Assembly: GCF_002025665.1 (NCBI RefSeq)
Contig: NZ_CP018786.1
Location: 4,464,001-4,528,000, forward strand
DNA from: Chryseobacterium indologenes
GTDB taxonomy: Bacteria; Bacteroidota; Bacteroidia; Flavobacteriales; Weeksellaceae
Direction: 5' to 3'
DNA length: 64,000 nucleotides
In this document: positions 7,844 through 15,968 of the stretch, piece by piece
How the letters are laid out: the number at the start of each line of letters is the position of its first letter
Numbering within the stretch: the first letter of the stretch is position 1
Position numbers and translations under genes: made by a program
The notes under the pieces: generated by a model
What the model was told of the DNA's origin: nothing
Database searches by the model: none
Seen by the model: the letters and a program-made list of their open reading frames with translations, nothing else

Positions 7844-8896
7844 ATGAGTACAATCACAGTAAAAGCTTATGGTGCAGCGTCTACCACAGCAGATCTGAAA
7901 GAAATGAATATTGAAAGAAGAGAAGTAACCTCAAAGGATGTAGAGATTGAAATTCTATACTGCGGGGTATGCCACTCTGATCTTCATACAGCAAGAAACG
8001 ACTGGGGCGGATCTTTGTATCCTGTAGTTCCGGGACATGAAATCGTGGGAAGAATCACAAAAGTAGGAAGCGAGGTTTCCAAATTTAAAGTGGGTGATCT
8101 TGCAGGAGTAGGATGTATTGTAGATTCCTGCGGGCATTGTGACAGCTGTCAGCATGATCTTGAACAATATTGTCTGAATGGTTTCACAGGAACATACAAT
8201 GGGAAGGACAAGCATTTGGGAGGTCATACTTTTGGAGGATATTCTCAAAAAGTAGTAGTAGATTCTCACCACGTTTTAAAAGTACCTGAAAATCTTGATC
8301 TGGCAGCAGTAGCTCCACTTCTTTGTGCAGGTATTACCACATGGTCACCTTTAAAACACTGGAATGTAGGTCCTGGTTCTAAAGTGGCTGTTGTAGGATT
8401 AGGTGGCCTTGGTCACATGGCGATTAAACTGGCTAAAGGGCTGGGAGCTGAAGTTACCTTATTCTCCAGAACTCCGGGAAAAACTGAGGACGCTAAACAA
8501 TTGGGTGCTGATCATGTTGTGATATCTACTGATGACGCACAAATGGATTCTGTAAAAGGGAAATTCGATGTGATCATTGATACGGTTCCTTATGTACATG
8601 ATGTAAATCCGTATGTAACTACTTTAAATATCAACGGAACGCATGTTCTTGTGGGATATCTTGGAGGTTTAGAACCTATCCTGAATACGGTTCCTATGAT
8701 TATGGGAAGAAAATCTGTAGCAGGTTCAGTAATCGGTGGTATTGCAGAAACTCAGGAATTACTGGATTTCTGTGGAGAGCACAATATCGTTTCGGAAATC
8801 GAAATAATCAAAATGCAGGACATCAACGAGGCATATGAAAGAATGCTGAAAAGCGATGTAAGATACCGTTTCGTTATTGATATGCAGTCTTTATAA
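7844..8896 (+). CDS. NAD(P)-dependent zinc alcohol dehydrogenase (YahK/CAD type)
   Basis: A 350-residue medium-chain dehydrogenase. The catalytic zinc site is CGVCHSDLHTA and PGHEIVG; the structural zinc site is CGHCDSCQHDLEQYC (four cysteines); the dinucleotide site is GLGGLGHMAIKLAKG. The CxVCH plus HTxxNDWG pattern belongs to the cinnamyl-alcohol dehydrogenase/YahK branch, broad-range NADPH-dependent aldehyde reductases. Serine and arginine after strand beta2 (FSRTPGK) agree with NADPH. It is the second gene after the cupin and is closed by a strong terminator. With the AraC gene the three look like an inducible aldehyde-handling unit. Confidence 0.9.
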   Translation: MSTITVKAYGAASTTADLKEMNIERREVTSKDVEIEILYCGVCHSDLHTARNDWGGSLYPVVPGHEIVGRITKVGSEVSKFKVGDLAGVGCIVDSCGHCDSCQHDLEQYCLNGFTGTYNGKDKHLGGHTFGGYSQKVVVDSHHVLKVPENLDLAAVAPLLCAGITTWSPLKHWNVGPGSKVAVVGLGGLGHMAIKLAKGLGAEVTLFSRTPGKTEDAKQLGADHVVISTDDAQMDSVKGKFDVIIDTVPYVHDVNPYVTTLNINGTHVLVGYLGGLEPILNTVPMIMGRKSVAGSVIGGIAETQELLDFCGEHNIVSEIEIIKMQDINEAYERMLKSDVRYRFVIDMQSL

Positions 8897-8918
8897 TTCT
8901 TTTACAGAATAGTAACAG

Positions 8919-8949
8919 AAACAGGCTCTTCAGATCGAAGAGCCTGTTT
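8919..8949. terminator. Bidirectional terminator between the dehydrogenase and the HxlR gene
   Basis: A perfect 13-bp stem (8919-8931 with 8937-8949) with a 5-nt loop and a T-rich tail; the right arm reaches the first base of the hxlR stop codon. It serves two convergent genes. Confidence 0.85.
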
Positions 8950-9377
8950 TATTTTTTCAGATTTTGGCTAAAAGCATTCTGATCCTGATTCGTTATATAT
9001 CTGTTTCCTTCAGCACATTGGTTATCATTTCTTTCCATATCCTGAAAAGCCCATGCTGCCATAGCATCAATAACGGGAGCCAGTTCATTACCGGCTTCAC
9101 TCAGTTTATAAGTCACATGAGGCGGTACTACAGGTTTTGCCGTCCTGATAATTAATCCATCAGCTTCAAGCTGTTTTAGATGCTGGATAAGCATTTTTTC
9201 CGTTACGGCAGGAATTGCTTTTTTCAATTCGCTGTATCTTTTTTCTCCTGTGGAAAGATTAAACAGGATGATTGGTTTCCAAAACCCGCCAATTCTTTCC
9301 ATAACATACATTACAGGACAATCCTGCACTGTTTTTTTATTCTCCTGAATGGTTGAACTTTCTTTGATCGCTGTCAT
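8949..9377 (-). CDS. HxlR family transcriptional regulator
   Basis: A 142-residue winged-helix regulator. CPVMYVMERIGGFWKPIIL (about residues 20-38) with the N-terminal Cys, then RYSELKKAIPAVTEKMLIQH (recognition helix region) and the wing VTYKLSEAGNELAPVI are classic HxlR features. ATG 9377 is used; the frame is open further upstream but that part overlaps the divergent promoter. In HxlR proteins such as YodB or HypR the conserved Cys senses electrophiles or oxidants. The divergent neighbour is an NAD(P)-binding NmrA-type reductase, so control of detoxification of quinones or similar compounds is a reasonable inference. Confidence 0.9.
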   Translation of the reverse strand: MTAIKESSTIQENKKTVQDCPVMYVMERIGGFWKPIILFNLSTGEKRYSELKKAIPAVTEKMLIQHLKQLEADGLIIRTAKPVVPPHVTYKLSEAGNELAPVIDAMAAWAFQDMERNDNQCAEGNRYITNQDQNAFSQNLKK

Positions 9378-9393
9378 ATCTACATACTTTAGG

Positions 9394-9419
9394 GTAAGTA
9401 CTTGTATAAAAGTAAGTAC
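9394..9419. promoter_or_regulatory. Candidate HxlR operator: GTAAGTAC direct repeats
   Basis: GTAAGTAC occurs at 9394-9401 and again at 9412-9419 (18 bp apart); the first is part of the palindrome AAGTACTT (9396-9403). The cluster covers the -33 region of the NmrA gene promoter and lies 17 bp from the HxlR start codon, the right place for a shared operator. Confidence 0.5.
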
Positions 9420-9432
9420 AAATATAACTTTG
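9402..9432 (+). promoter_or_regulatory. Promoter of the NmrA-like gene (TTG-N20-TAACTTTG)
   Basis: TTG at 9402-9404, a 20-bp spacer and TAACTTTG at 9425-9432 form a textbook Bacteroidota promoter. Transcription would begin near 9437, about 23 bases before the start codon. Confidence 0.75.
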
Positions 9433-9459
9433 TTCTCAGAAATAAAAAAATATTTACAT

Positions 9460-10338
9460 ATGAAAATTATAATCACAGGATCACTGGGAAACGTAGCTAA
9501 ACCATTAGCACAACAATTAATTGCCGAAGGGCATAATATTACGGTAGTAAGCAGCAGCGATGCCAGAAAACAGGATATTGAATCTCTGGGAGCAACGCCA
9601 GCTATAGGATCTATTACAGACGTCAATTTTTTAACGCAAACATTTGATGGAGCCGATGCTGTTTTTGTCATGACTCCTCCGGCTATCAGCCCGGATAAGA
9701 TTGTAGAAAACACGACCAATGCAGGAAAAAACTATGCTGAAGCTTTAAAAAATGCCAATGTAAAAAAAGCAGTAATGCTCAGCAGTGTAGGAGCAGAATC
9801 TCCGGTAGAAAATGGCCCTATTGCAGGTCTTCACAATATTGAAAAATTATATAATGAAGTGGAAAATACCTCTTTTACTTTTTTAAGAGCCGGATATTTT
9901 TATAATAATTTTTTCAATGATATTCCTTTAATTCAAAATGCAGGAATTATTGGAGGTAATTATCCTGCAGGTATTGAAGTGCCTGTGGTACATCCCAATG
10001 ATATTGCCAAAGCAGCCGCTGAGGAACTGGTAAAAAACGGAAATACCAATACAATCAGATATATTGTAAGTGATGTAAGAAAAGCTTCTGATTTTGCAAA
10101 GGTTCTGGGAACTTCTGTTAATAAGCCTGAACTTCCATGGATAGAATTCTCTGATGAAGAGTCTTTAAACGGAATGCTTCAGGCAGGTTTACCGGAAGAT
10201 ATGGCCAAACTGTATGTTGAAATGGGAAGAGGAATGAGAACCGGTGTTGTACAAAAGGGTTTTATTGATAATGGTTCTCCCGTAACAGGAAACATTAAGC
10301 TAGAAGATTTTGCGAAGGAGTTTTCTTCTAAATTCTAA
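9460..10338 (+). CDS. NmrA-like / atypical SDR NAD(P)-binding oxidoreductase
   Basis: A 292-residue protein with an N-terminal Rossmann fold: ITGSLGNVAKPLAQQL (glycine motif GxxGxxA/G) followed by VVSSSDARKQDIESLGATPAIG, where a small polar residue precedes the D/R cofactor loop. The FVMTPP and VKKAVMLSSVGAES segments are typical of NmrA and QOR2-type proteins, which lack the SDR catalytic tyrosine motif in its usual place. The ATG at 9460 has a promoter at the right distance, so the longer open frame upstream is not used. The HxlR-NmrA pair is common in bacteria and usually responds to electrophiles or quinones. Confidence 0.85.
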   Translation: MKIIITGSLGNVAKPLAQQLIAEGHNITVVSSSDARKQDIESLGATPAIGSITDVNFLTQTFDGADAVFVMTPPAISPDKIVENTTNAGKNYAEALKNANVKKAVMLSSVGAESPVENGPIAGLHNIEKLYNEVENTSFTFLRAGYFYNNFFNDIPLIQNAGIIGGNYPAGIEVPVVHPNDIAKAAAEELVKNGNTNTIRYIVSDVRKASDFAKVLGTSVNKPELPWIEFSDEESLNGMLQAGLPEDMAKLYVEMGRGMRTGVVQKGFIDNGSPVTGNIKLEDFAKEFSSKF

Positions 10339-10365
10339 TTTTCTTTTTGTCTTTTCAAGATTGAT

Positions 10366-10410
10366 AAAAATGAGTTTCGGCGCACCAAAGGTGCGCCGAA
10401 ACTCATTTTT
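10366..10410. terminator. Very strong bidirectional terminator
   Basis: A perfect 21-bp stem (10366-10386 with 10390-10410) with a 3-nt AAA loop, GC-rich in its middle, starting with AAAAA and ending with TTTTT. It separates two convergent genes. Confidence 0.95.
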
Positions 10411-10436
10411 TACTATTATATTTTAAGCCTTAAGAA

Positions 10437-11720
10437 TTATTTCTTCTCTTTCAGGGCTTCTTTTAAAACTTTCAGTTTTCCGTCAATGGGCTGATCTATT
10501 TTTAATCCTAAAACCTCAGCAACCAAAGGATAAACATTGATGTTCGCAAATTCATCGATCACCAGATTATTTTTAAATTCCGGTCCCCATGCAAAGAAAG
10601 TAGCTTTCATTTCCGGAACTACTTTAGGATTGTAGCCGTGCTTTCCAACAGATGTTTTCTTTCCTTTTTCCAGAAAAATCTTTGGTGCTTTCGGGATCAG
10701 AAGAATCTGCCCTATTCTGTTGTACTGGTCATCTCTTGTAGCGAAATGCAGATATCTGGGAAGTTTTTTATCAAGATATACTTCGTAGTCGTCTGTTTTA
10801 TTAGCTCTCAGTTCTTTGTAAACTGCTTTTACCTCATCGGGATTTTTAACGTAAACTCTCAGCAAGGTCTGGGAATTGTAAAAATCAAATCTGTTTTTAT
10901 CAAAAAGAACAGCAGGAATCTCCAACGGTGTACCTCCGTCTACTTTGATCATTCCGTGATCGGAAACAAAAATAAAGTTGACATTTTTTAATCCTAAATC
11001 ATTTACTTTCTGAACAAGATCACCAATGGCCTGATCTATCAGATGAACAGCATTCTCCGTTTCTTTGGTATCCGGACCATAATGATGTCCGCTTCCATCC
11101 ACTTCCGGGAAATATAATGAAATAAAGTGAGGCCTTTTATCTTCCGGTAATTTCAGCCAGTTGACTACTTTTTCTACTTTTTCGGAAGGGGTAAATTTTT
11201 CGTGATACGGATAATAATAAGTAGGTCTTATCCCTCCTGCATCGCTGGCAGATCCTACCCACATTAAAGAAGCTGAGATCATTCCCTGCTTTTCAGCAAG
11301 TCCCCAAAGCGGAGTTCCTCCATACCAGCTTCCATCCTCAGCATTTTTTTTACTACTCATTGCATAGCCTTCTTTTCTCTTGTAATCGTAGAAAAAGTTA
11401 TCAATCAGGCCATGGTGAGAAGGATAAAGTCCGGTGATTAAACTCCAGTGGTTCGGGAAAGTAATACTTGGATAACTTGGAATCATTGCTTCAGCCTTTA
11501 CTCCACCATTAGCTAGTTTCAAAAGGTTTTCAGCATTGTATTTCTGAGCATAATCATAACGGAAACCATCCGTTGATATCATGATCACATAAGGTTTTGA
11601 CTGTGCTTCAGTGCTATTTTGCCTTCCCGAGATAACTACCTGGGCAGTATCAATATTCGCTTGTTGTGCAAAAGCCGTAAAGGAAATTAGCAGGAGTAAA
11701 AAATGGATTCCTCGCTTCAT
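10437..11720 (-). CDS. Exported nucleotide pyrophosphatase/phosphodiesterase (NPP family)
   Basis: A 427-residue alkaline-phosphatase superfamily enzyme with a signal peptide (MKRGIHFLLLLISFTAFAQ). The metal and active-site residues of NPPs are in place: ISTDGFRYDY (metal Asp), SYPSITFPNHWSL with the nucleophile Thr after PSI, EVDGSGHHYGP (Asp and His) and FVSDHGM (Asp-His), with a late GKHGYNP His. Such enzymes cleave phosphodiester or pyrophosphate bonds of nucleotides or lipids in the periplasm. Length is typical of the short bacterial NPPs. It stands alone, with a strong terminator behind it. The substrate is unknown. Confidence 0.9.
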   Translation of the reverse strand: MKRGIHFLLLLISFTAFAQQANIDTAQVVISGRQNSTEAQSKPYVIMISTDGFRYDYAQKYNAENLLKLANGGVKAEAMIPSYPSITFPNHWSLITGLYPSHHGLIDNFFYDYKRKEGYAMSSKKNAEDGSWYGGTPLWGLAEKQGMISASLMWVGSASDAGGIRPTYYYPYHEKFTPSEKVEKVVNWLKLPEDKRPHFISLYFPEVDGSGHHYGPDTKETENAVHLIDQAIGDLVQKVNDLGLKNVNFIFVSDHGMIKVDGGTPLEIPAVLFDKNRFDFYNSQTLLRVYVKNPDEVKAVYKELRANKTDDYEVYLDKKLPRYLHFATRDDQYNRIGQILLIPKAPKIFLEKGKKTSVGKHGYNPKVVPEMKATFFAWGPEFKNNLVIDEFANINVYPLVAEVLGLKIDQPIDGKLKVLKEALKEKK

Positions 11721-11829
11721 TATTTTAAAATTTTCTGCAAAGTTACATCCTATACTTCTGCCTGAAAAGTTTAGGAGATTAAAAGTATATTAAAACCTCT
11801 TATTTTGTTTGAGTCAAAATTAATCCCTG

Positions 11830-12675
11830 CTAAATAGGTCTTTTCATTTCAAACTGTGACAGCCAATTATTCAGTCCTACTCTTTCGCTAAGAAACTTAC
11901 CTGTATTTTCTGAGGAATCATCCACATTGTTCAAGGCTACAGGCTGTCCGTTATTTTTTTCTCTAATTGCATTAAACAACTTTGTACCTATTCCCTGATT
12001 TCTGTAATTCTTGTCTACAGCAAACTGATATATTTTTCTTGAAACAGGACCATAAACAATATATCCAACCAGATTTTCACCTTTATAAGCACCTAAAGTC
12101 ACATAGTTTTCCGGCATAGGTTCCAATACGAAAACAGATCCTTGCCATGAAGGTTCAATATCCCAGAATGAGCATAATACATTCCATTGAAAGTCTTTCA
12201 AGTCTCGTATGGATACTTCAATATTTCCTTTTTCATGTTTAATATTTCCATTAAAGCAAAGCAGTCTTCTGACAATTGTAAATCCTAAATTTTCATAAGC
12301 TCTGATAGCAGGCTGATTTCCTTCGATAACTTCAAGCAATAATGTATTGGCATTTCTTTCTTTTAAAACAGGAATGATAAAATCGTACATTTTTCTTACC
12401 AGGCCTTTACCTCTGTTTTCCGGAACTACTCCTGTTCCGCCATTGTAAATAATTTTCTCACCATTTTCAATTTTTTCAGACTGAAGAATAAAGCCTACCA
12501 GTTTTCCATCTTCAAATGCTCCGGCAGACAAACTAAGATCTAATTTTTCTGCAGCAATTTTTGAAACAAGTACTTCTTTCGTTAAGTGAAAAGGAACAAC
12601 ATAATCAGAAAATGAATGATTGAACACGGATAAGAGTTCATCTATTGTGATATTAGCTAACGTTTTAAATTCCAT
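11830..12675 (-). CDS. Two-domain GNAT acetyltransferase
   Basis: A 281-residue protein with two GNAT domains in tandem. The first has VVPENRGKGLVRKM (acetyl-CoA loop, about residue 83-96) and GNQPAIRAYENLGF; the second has FAVDKNYRNQGIGTKLFNA (about 220-238) and a C-terminal LSERVGL segment. Both loops look intact, though the second domain lacks the clear AIRxYEKxGF region. Domain doublings of this kind occur in the MshD-like and EIS-like branches. No neighbour suggests a substrate. The start ATG 12675 follows an ordinary AT-rich gap. Confidence 0.8.
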   Translation of the reverse strand: MEFKTLANITIDELLSVFNHSFSDYVVPFHLTKEVLVSKIAAEKLDLSLSAGAFEDGKLVGFILQSEKIENGEKIIYNGGTGVVPENRGKGLVRKMYDFIIPVLKERNANTLLLEVIEGNQPAIRAYENLGFTIVRRLLCFNGNIKHEKGNIEVSIRDLKDFQWNVLCSFWDIEPSWQGSVFVLEPMPENYVTLGAYKGENLVGYIVYGPVSRKIYQFAVDKNYRNQGIGTKLFNAIREKNNGQPVALNNVDDSSENTGKFLSERVGLNNWLSQFEMKRPI

Positions 12676-12787
12676 TGGTCGTAAAAATTGTAAGGTCAGG
12701 AGACTTCCTTTTGTTAAGAATCAGGATATACACAAATATATGAATTTTAAAGCAAACTCCCTGAAATTGGGACTTTAAGAAAAAAAA

Positions 12788-12813
12788 GATACCTCTGAAA
12801 AGTCAGAGGTATC
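12788..12813. terminator. Terminator of the DUF5777-to-DOMON operon
   Basis: A perfect 11-bp stem (12788-12798 with 12803-12813), AAAG loop and a run of seven A on the left that gives a U-tract for the minus-strand operon. It lies 38 bp after the stop codon of the DOMON gene. Confidence 0.85.
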
Positions 12814-12851
12814 CGTTTTAAAAAATATTTAGGTGTGTTTTTTCTGAAAAA

Positions 12852-13637
12852 TTATTCTTTAATCAATTTTTCGTAAGATGTAGTTCCATCTTTCAATATG
12901 ATTTCAAAATAATAAATACCAGATTTTAAATCTCTGATACTAATACTTTCTCCCTCAAGTTTTACAGATCTTACTTTTCTTCCGGCAGATTCATAAATAT
13001 CTACAGATTTTATTTTATCAGCATTTTTTAAGCTTACGGTTTCTTTAGCAGGGTTTGGATAAAGAACTATTTTCTTGCTCTCTAAAGCTGTTTCGCTAGT
13101 TCCTAGAGTCGCAGCAAAATTAAGAGCTGTAGTACCACAGCTGTTAGAACCGTGATAACCAATCGTAAAATTTGATAATCTGCGTCCATAAGTAATATCG
13201 AGAGGACTTGTAGGAGGAACAGTAAAGGCATAATCATTCACATCACCTGTGTTTAAAGCTCTTGTAGCAACTACAGTACGGACACTTCCTACAACCGTAT
13301 TGGATGTTACAGTCCAGTTTTGAGTTCCATCCAACGGCGGAACCACACCCTGTCCATTAAATGTTCTGTCACTTAAATTCGTCCCGTCAAAGATTACGAC
13401 ATCCTTTCCGATATCATCCATATTTGTGGTATTAAAAGCCATTCCAAGCCATCCTGTAGAAGGCCCTACAAGGGTAAGGGTAACTAAAGAAGGGCTAAGG
13501 TCTATCTTAACTGAATAAGCCAAATCTGTTCCTCCTGGTGTAGAAAAAAGAGGCACAGTTCCTGTCGAATATTGACTTTTTACATTTAAAAAAGCAAAAA
13601 ATCCGATCAATAATACGAGTGTAGTTTTTAATTTCAT
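12852..13637 (-). CDS. Secreted DOMON-domain protein with T9SS type A sorting domain
   Basis: 261 residues: a signal peptide (to about 21), a beta-sandwich domain with the DOMON signature GWLGMAFNTTNMDD (about 62-75) and the later TIGYHGSNSC, and from about 190 a Por secretion sorting domain (VLYPNPAKETVSL and LKSGIYYFEI). DOMON domains bind haem or sugars and take part in extracellular electron transfer; the YH in the last strand could be a haem ligand, which is inference. The sorting domain sends the protein through the type IX system to the cell surface. It is the last gene of a five-gene operon that also encodes a cytochrome c-like lipoprotein. Confidence 0.8.
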   Translation of the reverse strand: MKLKTTLVLLIGFFAFLNVKSQYSTGTVPLFSTPGGTDLAYSVKIDLSPSLVTLTLVGPSTGWLGMAFNTTNMDDIGKDVVIFDGTNLSDRTFNGQGVVPPLDGTQNWTVTSNTVVGSVRTVVATRALNTGDVNDYAFTVPPTSPLDITYGRRLSNFTIGYHGSNSCGTTALNFAATLGTSETALESKKIVLYPNPAKETVSLKNADKIKSVDIYESAGRKVRSVKLEGESISIRDLKSGIYYFEIILKDGTTSYEKLIKE

Positions 13638-13641
13638 ATGA

Positions 13642-14166
13642 TCAATTTTTTAATAGGTTAATAATATCTTGGTTTTTAGAAAATAAAGCATATTCAAAAA
13701 CAGTTTTTCCCTGTTTATCTGATAATGTTTTATTGGCTTTATTTTTTAGTAACAGTTCAACCATTTCTTTGTTTTGAGACTGAACAGCATATATCAATGG
13801 AGTTACTCCACTGCTGTTCGCTACATTTGGATCAGCATTGTTCTGTAATAATTTCTGAGTAAGATTTCTATCTCCTTTAAATACAGTAGCCGTTAAAGCA
13901 GTTCCTTCCCCACTTGCATAATTCATATTTTTAACGTGTGTAATTAAAAATTCAGCAACGGGAATATTTCCTCTGTAACATGCTAAAATAAGGGGTGAAA
14001 ATCCGTTCTCGTTAGTTTGGTTAATGATATCAGGATTTTGTTTCATCAGTTGCTGTACATCAGCCACTGTTCCGCTTCTGGCAATATCAAATATTGATTT
14101 AGCCTTCTCCTGAGCAGACAACCATGAACTCAGGAATAGTCCTAATATTAAGATTATATTTCTCAT
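13642..14166 (-). CDS. Exported ankyrin-repeat protein
   Basis: 174 residues: a signal peptide (MRNIILILGLFLSSWLSAQ) followed by about four ankyrin repeats (NENGFSPLILACYRGNIPVA, SGEGTALTATVFKGD, SSGVTPLIYAVQSQNKEMVE and KQGKTVFEYALFSKNQDI). It begins inside the stop codon of the YceI gene (ATGA overlap), which indicates translational coupling, and is 4 bp from the DOMON gene. Small periplasmic ankyrin proteins are often found beside catalases and other redox proteins, where they may act as scaffolds; the partner here is unknown. Confidence 0.85.
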   Translation of the reverse strand: MRNIILILGLFLSSWLSAQEKAKSIFDIARSGTVADVQQLMKQNPDIINQTNENGFSPLILACYRGNIPVAEFLITHVKNMNYASGEGTALTATVFKGDRNLTQKLLQNNADPNVANSSGVTPLIYAVQSQNKEMVELLLKNKANKTLSDKQGKTVFEYALFSKNQDIINLLKN

Positions 14167-14708
14167 TGTTTTACCATTATGTAGTTGTATTCGATATTGA
14201 CGTTTTCAGCCACTTTTTTGGTTACCATTTTAGGAATGGTTACTTTATAATCTACAGGTCTTGCTATAAAGCCTCCTTGCATATAGATTTTTCCATCTTT
14301 TGCATATAAAATAGCAGCAGAGGTAACAGCTTTATCTACTCCATGAAAGTTTAGTGTTCCCTGAACTGTGTATTTCTGAGGGCTTGCAGTAAGCTTTGTT
14401 TTATCAAAGTTGACAATCTTTCCTTTGAAAGTGGTTTTCGGATATTTTGCAGATTCAGCATAGCTTTCATTGAAATGTTCTTCCATTAATTTTGTTTTAA
14501 AATGAAAGTTTTTGACATTTGAGACTGATGCCATTTCACCATTATCTGCATTGAGAATAACAACATTGTTGTCATCCTGAGCAAAAATATCATCAAACAG
14601 AGGAACCGAAGCTTCAAAAGTCACTTTCCCTGTTTTGGAGCTATATTTTTGTGCTGAAGCGTAGCCTGCAGAAAGAAGTAATACGCTTAATAATGCTAAT
14701 TTTTTCAT
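14163..14708 (-). CDS. YceI family periplasmic protein
   Basis: 181 residues from MKKLALLSVLLLSAGYASAQ (signal peptide). The remainder is the YceI lipocalin-like barrel: GKVTFEASVPLFDDIFAQ, then the pattern MEEHFNESYAESAKYPKTTF and GTLNFHGVDKAV, close to the family consensus in which a segment of HMKS/YFDA type precedes YP..F. YceI proteins bind polyprenoid chains such as ubiquinone-like lipids. ATG 14708 is preferred to an ATG 21 bp upstream because it starts the signal peptide. It lies 10 bp after the cytochrome gene stop and overlaps the ankyrin gene by 4 bases. Confidence 0.85.
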   Translation of the reverse strand: MKKLALLSVLLLSAGYASAQKYSSKTGKVTFEASVPLFDDIFAQDDNNVVILNADNGEMASVSNVKNFHFKTKLMEEHFNESYAESAKYPKTTFKGKIVNFDKTKLTASPQKYTVQGTLNFHGVDKAVTSAAILYAKDGKIYMQGGFIARPVDYKVTIPKMVTKKVAENVNIEYNYIMVKQ

Positions 14709-14718
14709 ATCATTTTTT

Positions 14719-15066
14719 TTAATTTTCATTTAATCCGTCAGCCTTCCATTTGATAAACATATTGATCTGAGCTGCAGATAGAGATCCTCCCTTTGGCATT
14801 TTCTCCGGATCACCATTAGGCCTTTGGATACGATCCAGAATTCCGTCAATATTATTTTTTACCTGATCATAGGTAACCAGAGGTTTAAAACTTCCTGCAG
14901 AATGACAGCCTGCGCAGCTGTTATCCATAATGGGTTTTACATCAGCTGTATATTTTACAGGTGCCGTGATAGGTGTATTATCAGAAATCTCTTCATAAGT
15001 TCTGCTGTCACAAGCCATCAGTATGATTGCTGATGACAATACTAATAAGGATGTTAGCTTTTTCAT
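14719..15066 (-). CDS. Cytochrome c-like lipoprotein
   Basis: 115 residues. The N-terminus MKKLTSLLVLSSAIILMAC is a lipoprotein signal with the lipobox LMAC; the mature part has one haem c motif NSCAGCH (CxxCH, about residue 52) and a late methionine in KMPKGGSLS that may be the sixth ligand. It resembles the small c-type cytochromes that ferry single electrons in the periplasm. Its start ATG lies 1 bp from the end of the DUF5777 gene, so the genes are one transcript. A longer open frame upstream overlaps that gene and is not used. Confidence 0.85.
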   Translation of the reverse strand: MKKLTSLLVLSSAIILMACDSRTYEEISDNTPITAPVKYTADVKPIMDNSCAGCHSAGSFKPLVTYDQVKNNIDGILDRIQRPNGDPEKMPKGGSLSAAQINMFIKWKADGLNEN

Positions 15067-15067
15067 A

Positions 15068-15910
15068 TTAAAAAACTCTATAAAGATTAAACCCAAAGAA
15101 AATATGTCCCTTTCCCCATGCGCCTGTAGCATTGGTAAGATATCCGATATCTGAATTTATCTGGGAGTTTGTGAGTAAAAGCTGGAACACGTGTCCTCCT
15201 GTTTCTATATCTACTCCCAATGATAAAGGGTTTTTATAAAAACTGTGATCGTCAAAATTCACAAAGTATTCTGCATTTAAAGAAACTCTTTTTGAGATTT
15301 TGTAGCGCCCTCCCAAGCCTGCCAGAAACTGATTTTTGTTTTCAATGGTAGGTTCATAAAGATTTTTATGAACAAAGGAAGGAGTAAGCTGTAAAGAAAG
15401 CTTATCATTGAATCTTCTTGAGATCAATGCCTGTGTAAGGTAAGAAAGCCTGTCACTGAATTTTAAGTGTGGATAAGTATCTTTATCCAGTTCAGTATTA
15501 GCACCCATTACATTGTACCCCACAATATCCACCGGAAAGTTTTCACTTTGTTTTACCAGTCTGTATTTCACTGCTCCTTCAAAGGTTTTCATATTTGTTT
15601 CTCTGGACAGGCTTACAGATACCGCATCTGAAATACCATAGATAGCGCCTAATTTGGTTGAGGCATTATCCAGTCCGAAAAAATCTTTAAATCCTGCACT
15701 TATATCCCCAAATCTATGGGCAACAATCATGTACCATTCTTTTTTGGCGGCAAGTTTTGTAGATTGCCCTGTTACAATCTGAAGGGCTTTGAAGGCGGGT
15801 TGTGAGGTTTCTGTATTGGTTTTAACAGTGTCAATATCTTTCAGCAGATCTTCCTGTGCAAAGGCAAGACCTGAAGAAAACATTGACAAAAATAAGAGAG
15901 TTTTTGTCAT
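15068..15910 (-). CDS. DUF5777 family outer-membrane beta-barrel protein
   Basis: 280 residues with a signal peptide (MTKTLLFLSMFSSGLAFAQ). The body is made of amphipathic strands (for example MIVAHRFGDISAG, DAVSVSLSRETN, GGRYKISKRVSLNAEYFVN) and ends in GHIFFGFNLYRVF with an aromatic last residue, as in outer-membrane barrels. The TKLAAKKEWYMIVAHRFG segment is characteristic of DUF5777. Genes of this family often sit with cytochrome c and YceI genes in Flavobacteriia. It is the first gene of the operon and carries the Crp-like operator upstream. ATG 15910 is chosen over 15916 (MYM). Confidence 0.8.
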   Translation of the reverse strand: MTKTLLFLSMFSSGLAFAQEDLLKDIDTVKTNTETSQPAFKALQIVTGQSTKLAAKKEWYMIVAHRFGDISAGFKDFFGLDNASTKLGAIYGISDAVSVSLSRETNMKTFEGAVKYRLVKQSENFPVDIVGYNVMGANTELDKDTYPHLKFSDRLSYLTQALISRRFNDKLSLQLTPSFVHKNLYEPTIENKNQFLAGLGGRYKISKRVSLNAEYFVNFDDHSFYKNPLSLGVDIETGGHVFQLLLTNSQINSDIGYLTNATGAWGKGHIFFGFNLYRVF

Positions 15911-15938
15911 ATACAATTTGAATTAAATTATGATATAA

Positions 15939-15946
15939 CAAACTTA
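15939..15946 (-). promoter_or_regulatory. -7 promoter element (TAAGTTTG) of the DUF5777 operon
   Basis: TAAGTTTG on the minus strand is an exact TAnnTTTG match 29 bp before the start codon. No TTG sits 18-20 bp upstream, as expected for an activator-dependent promoter. Confidence 0.65.
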
Positions 15947-15968
15947 TTGAGTTCTCAATTCAAAAATA

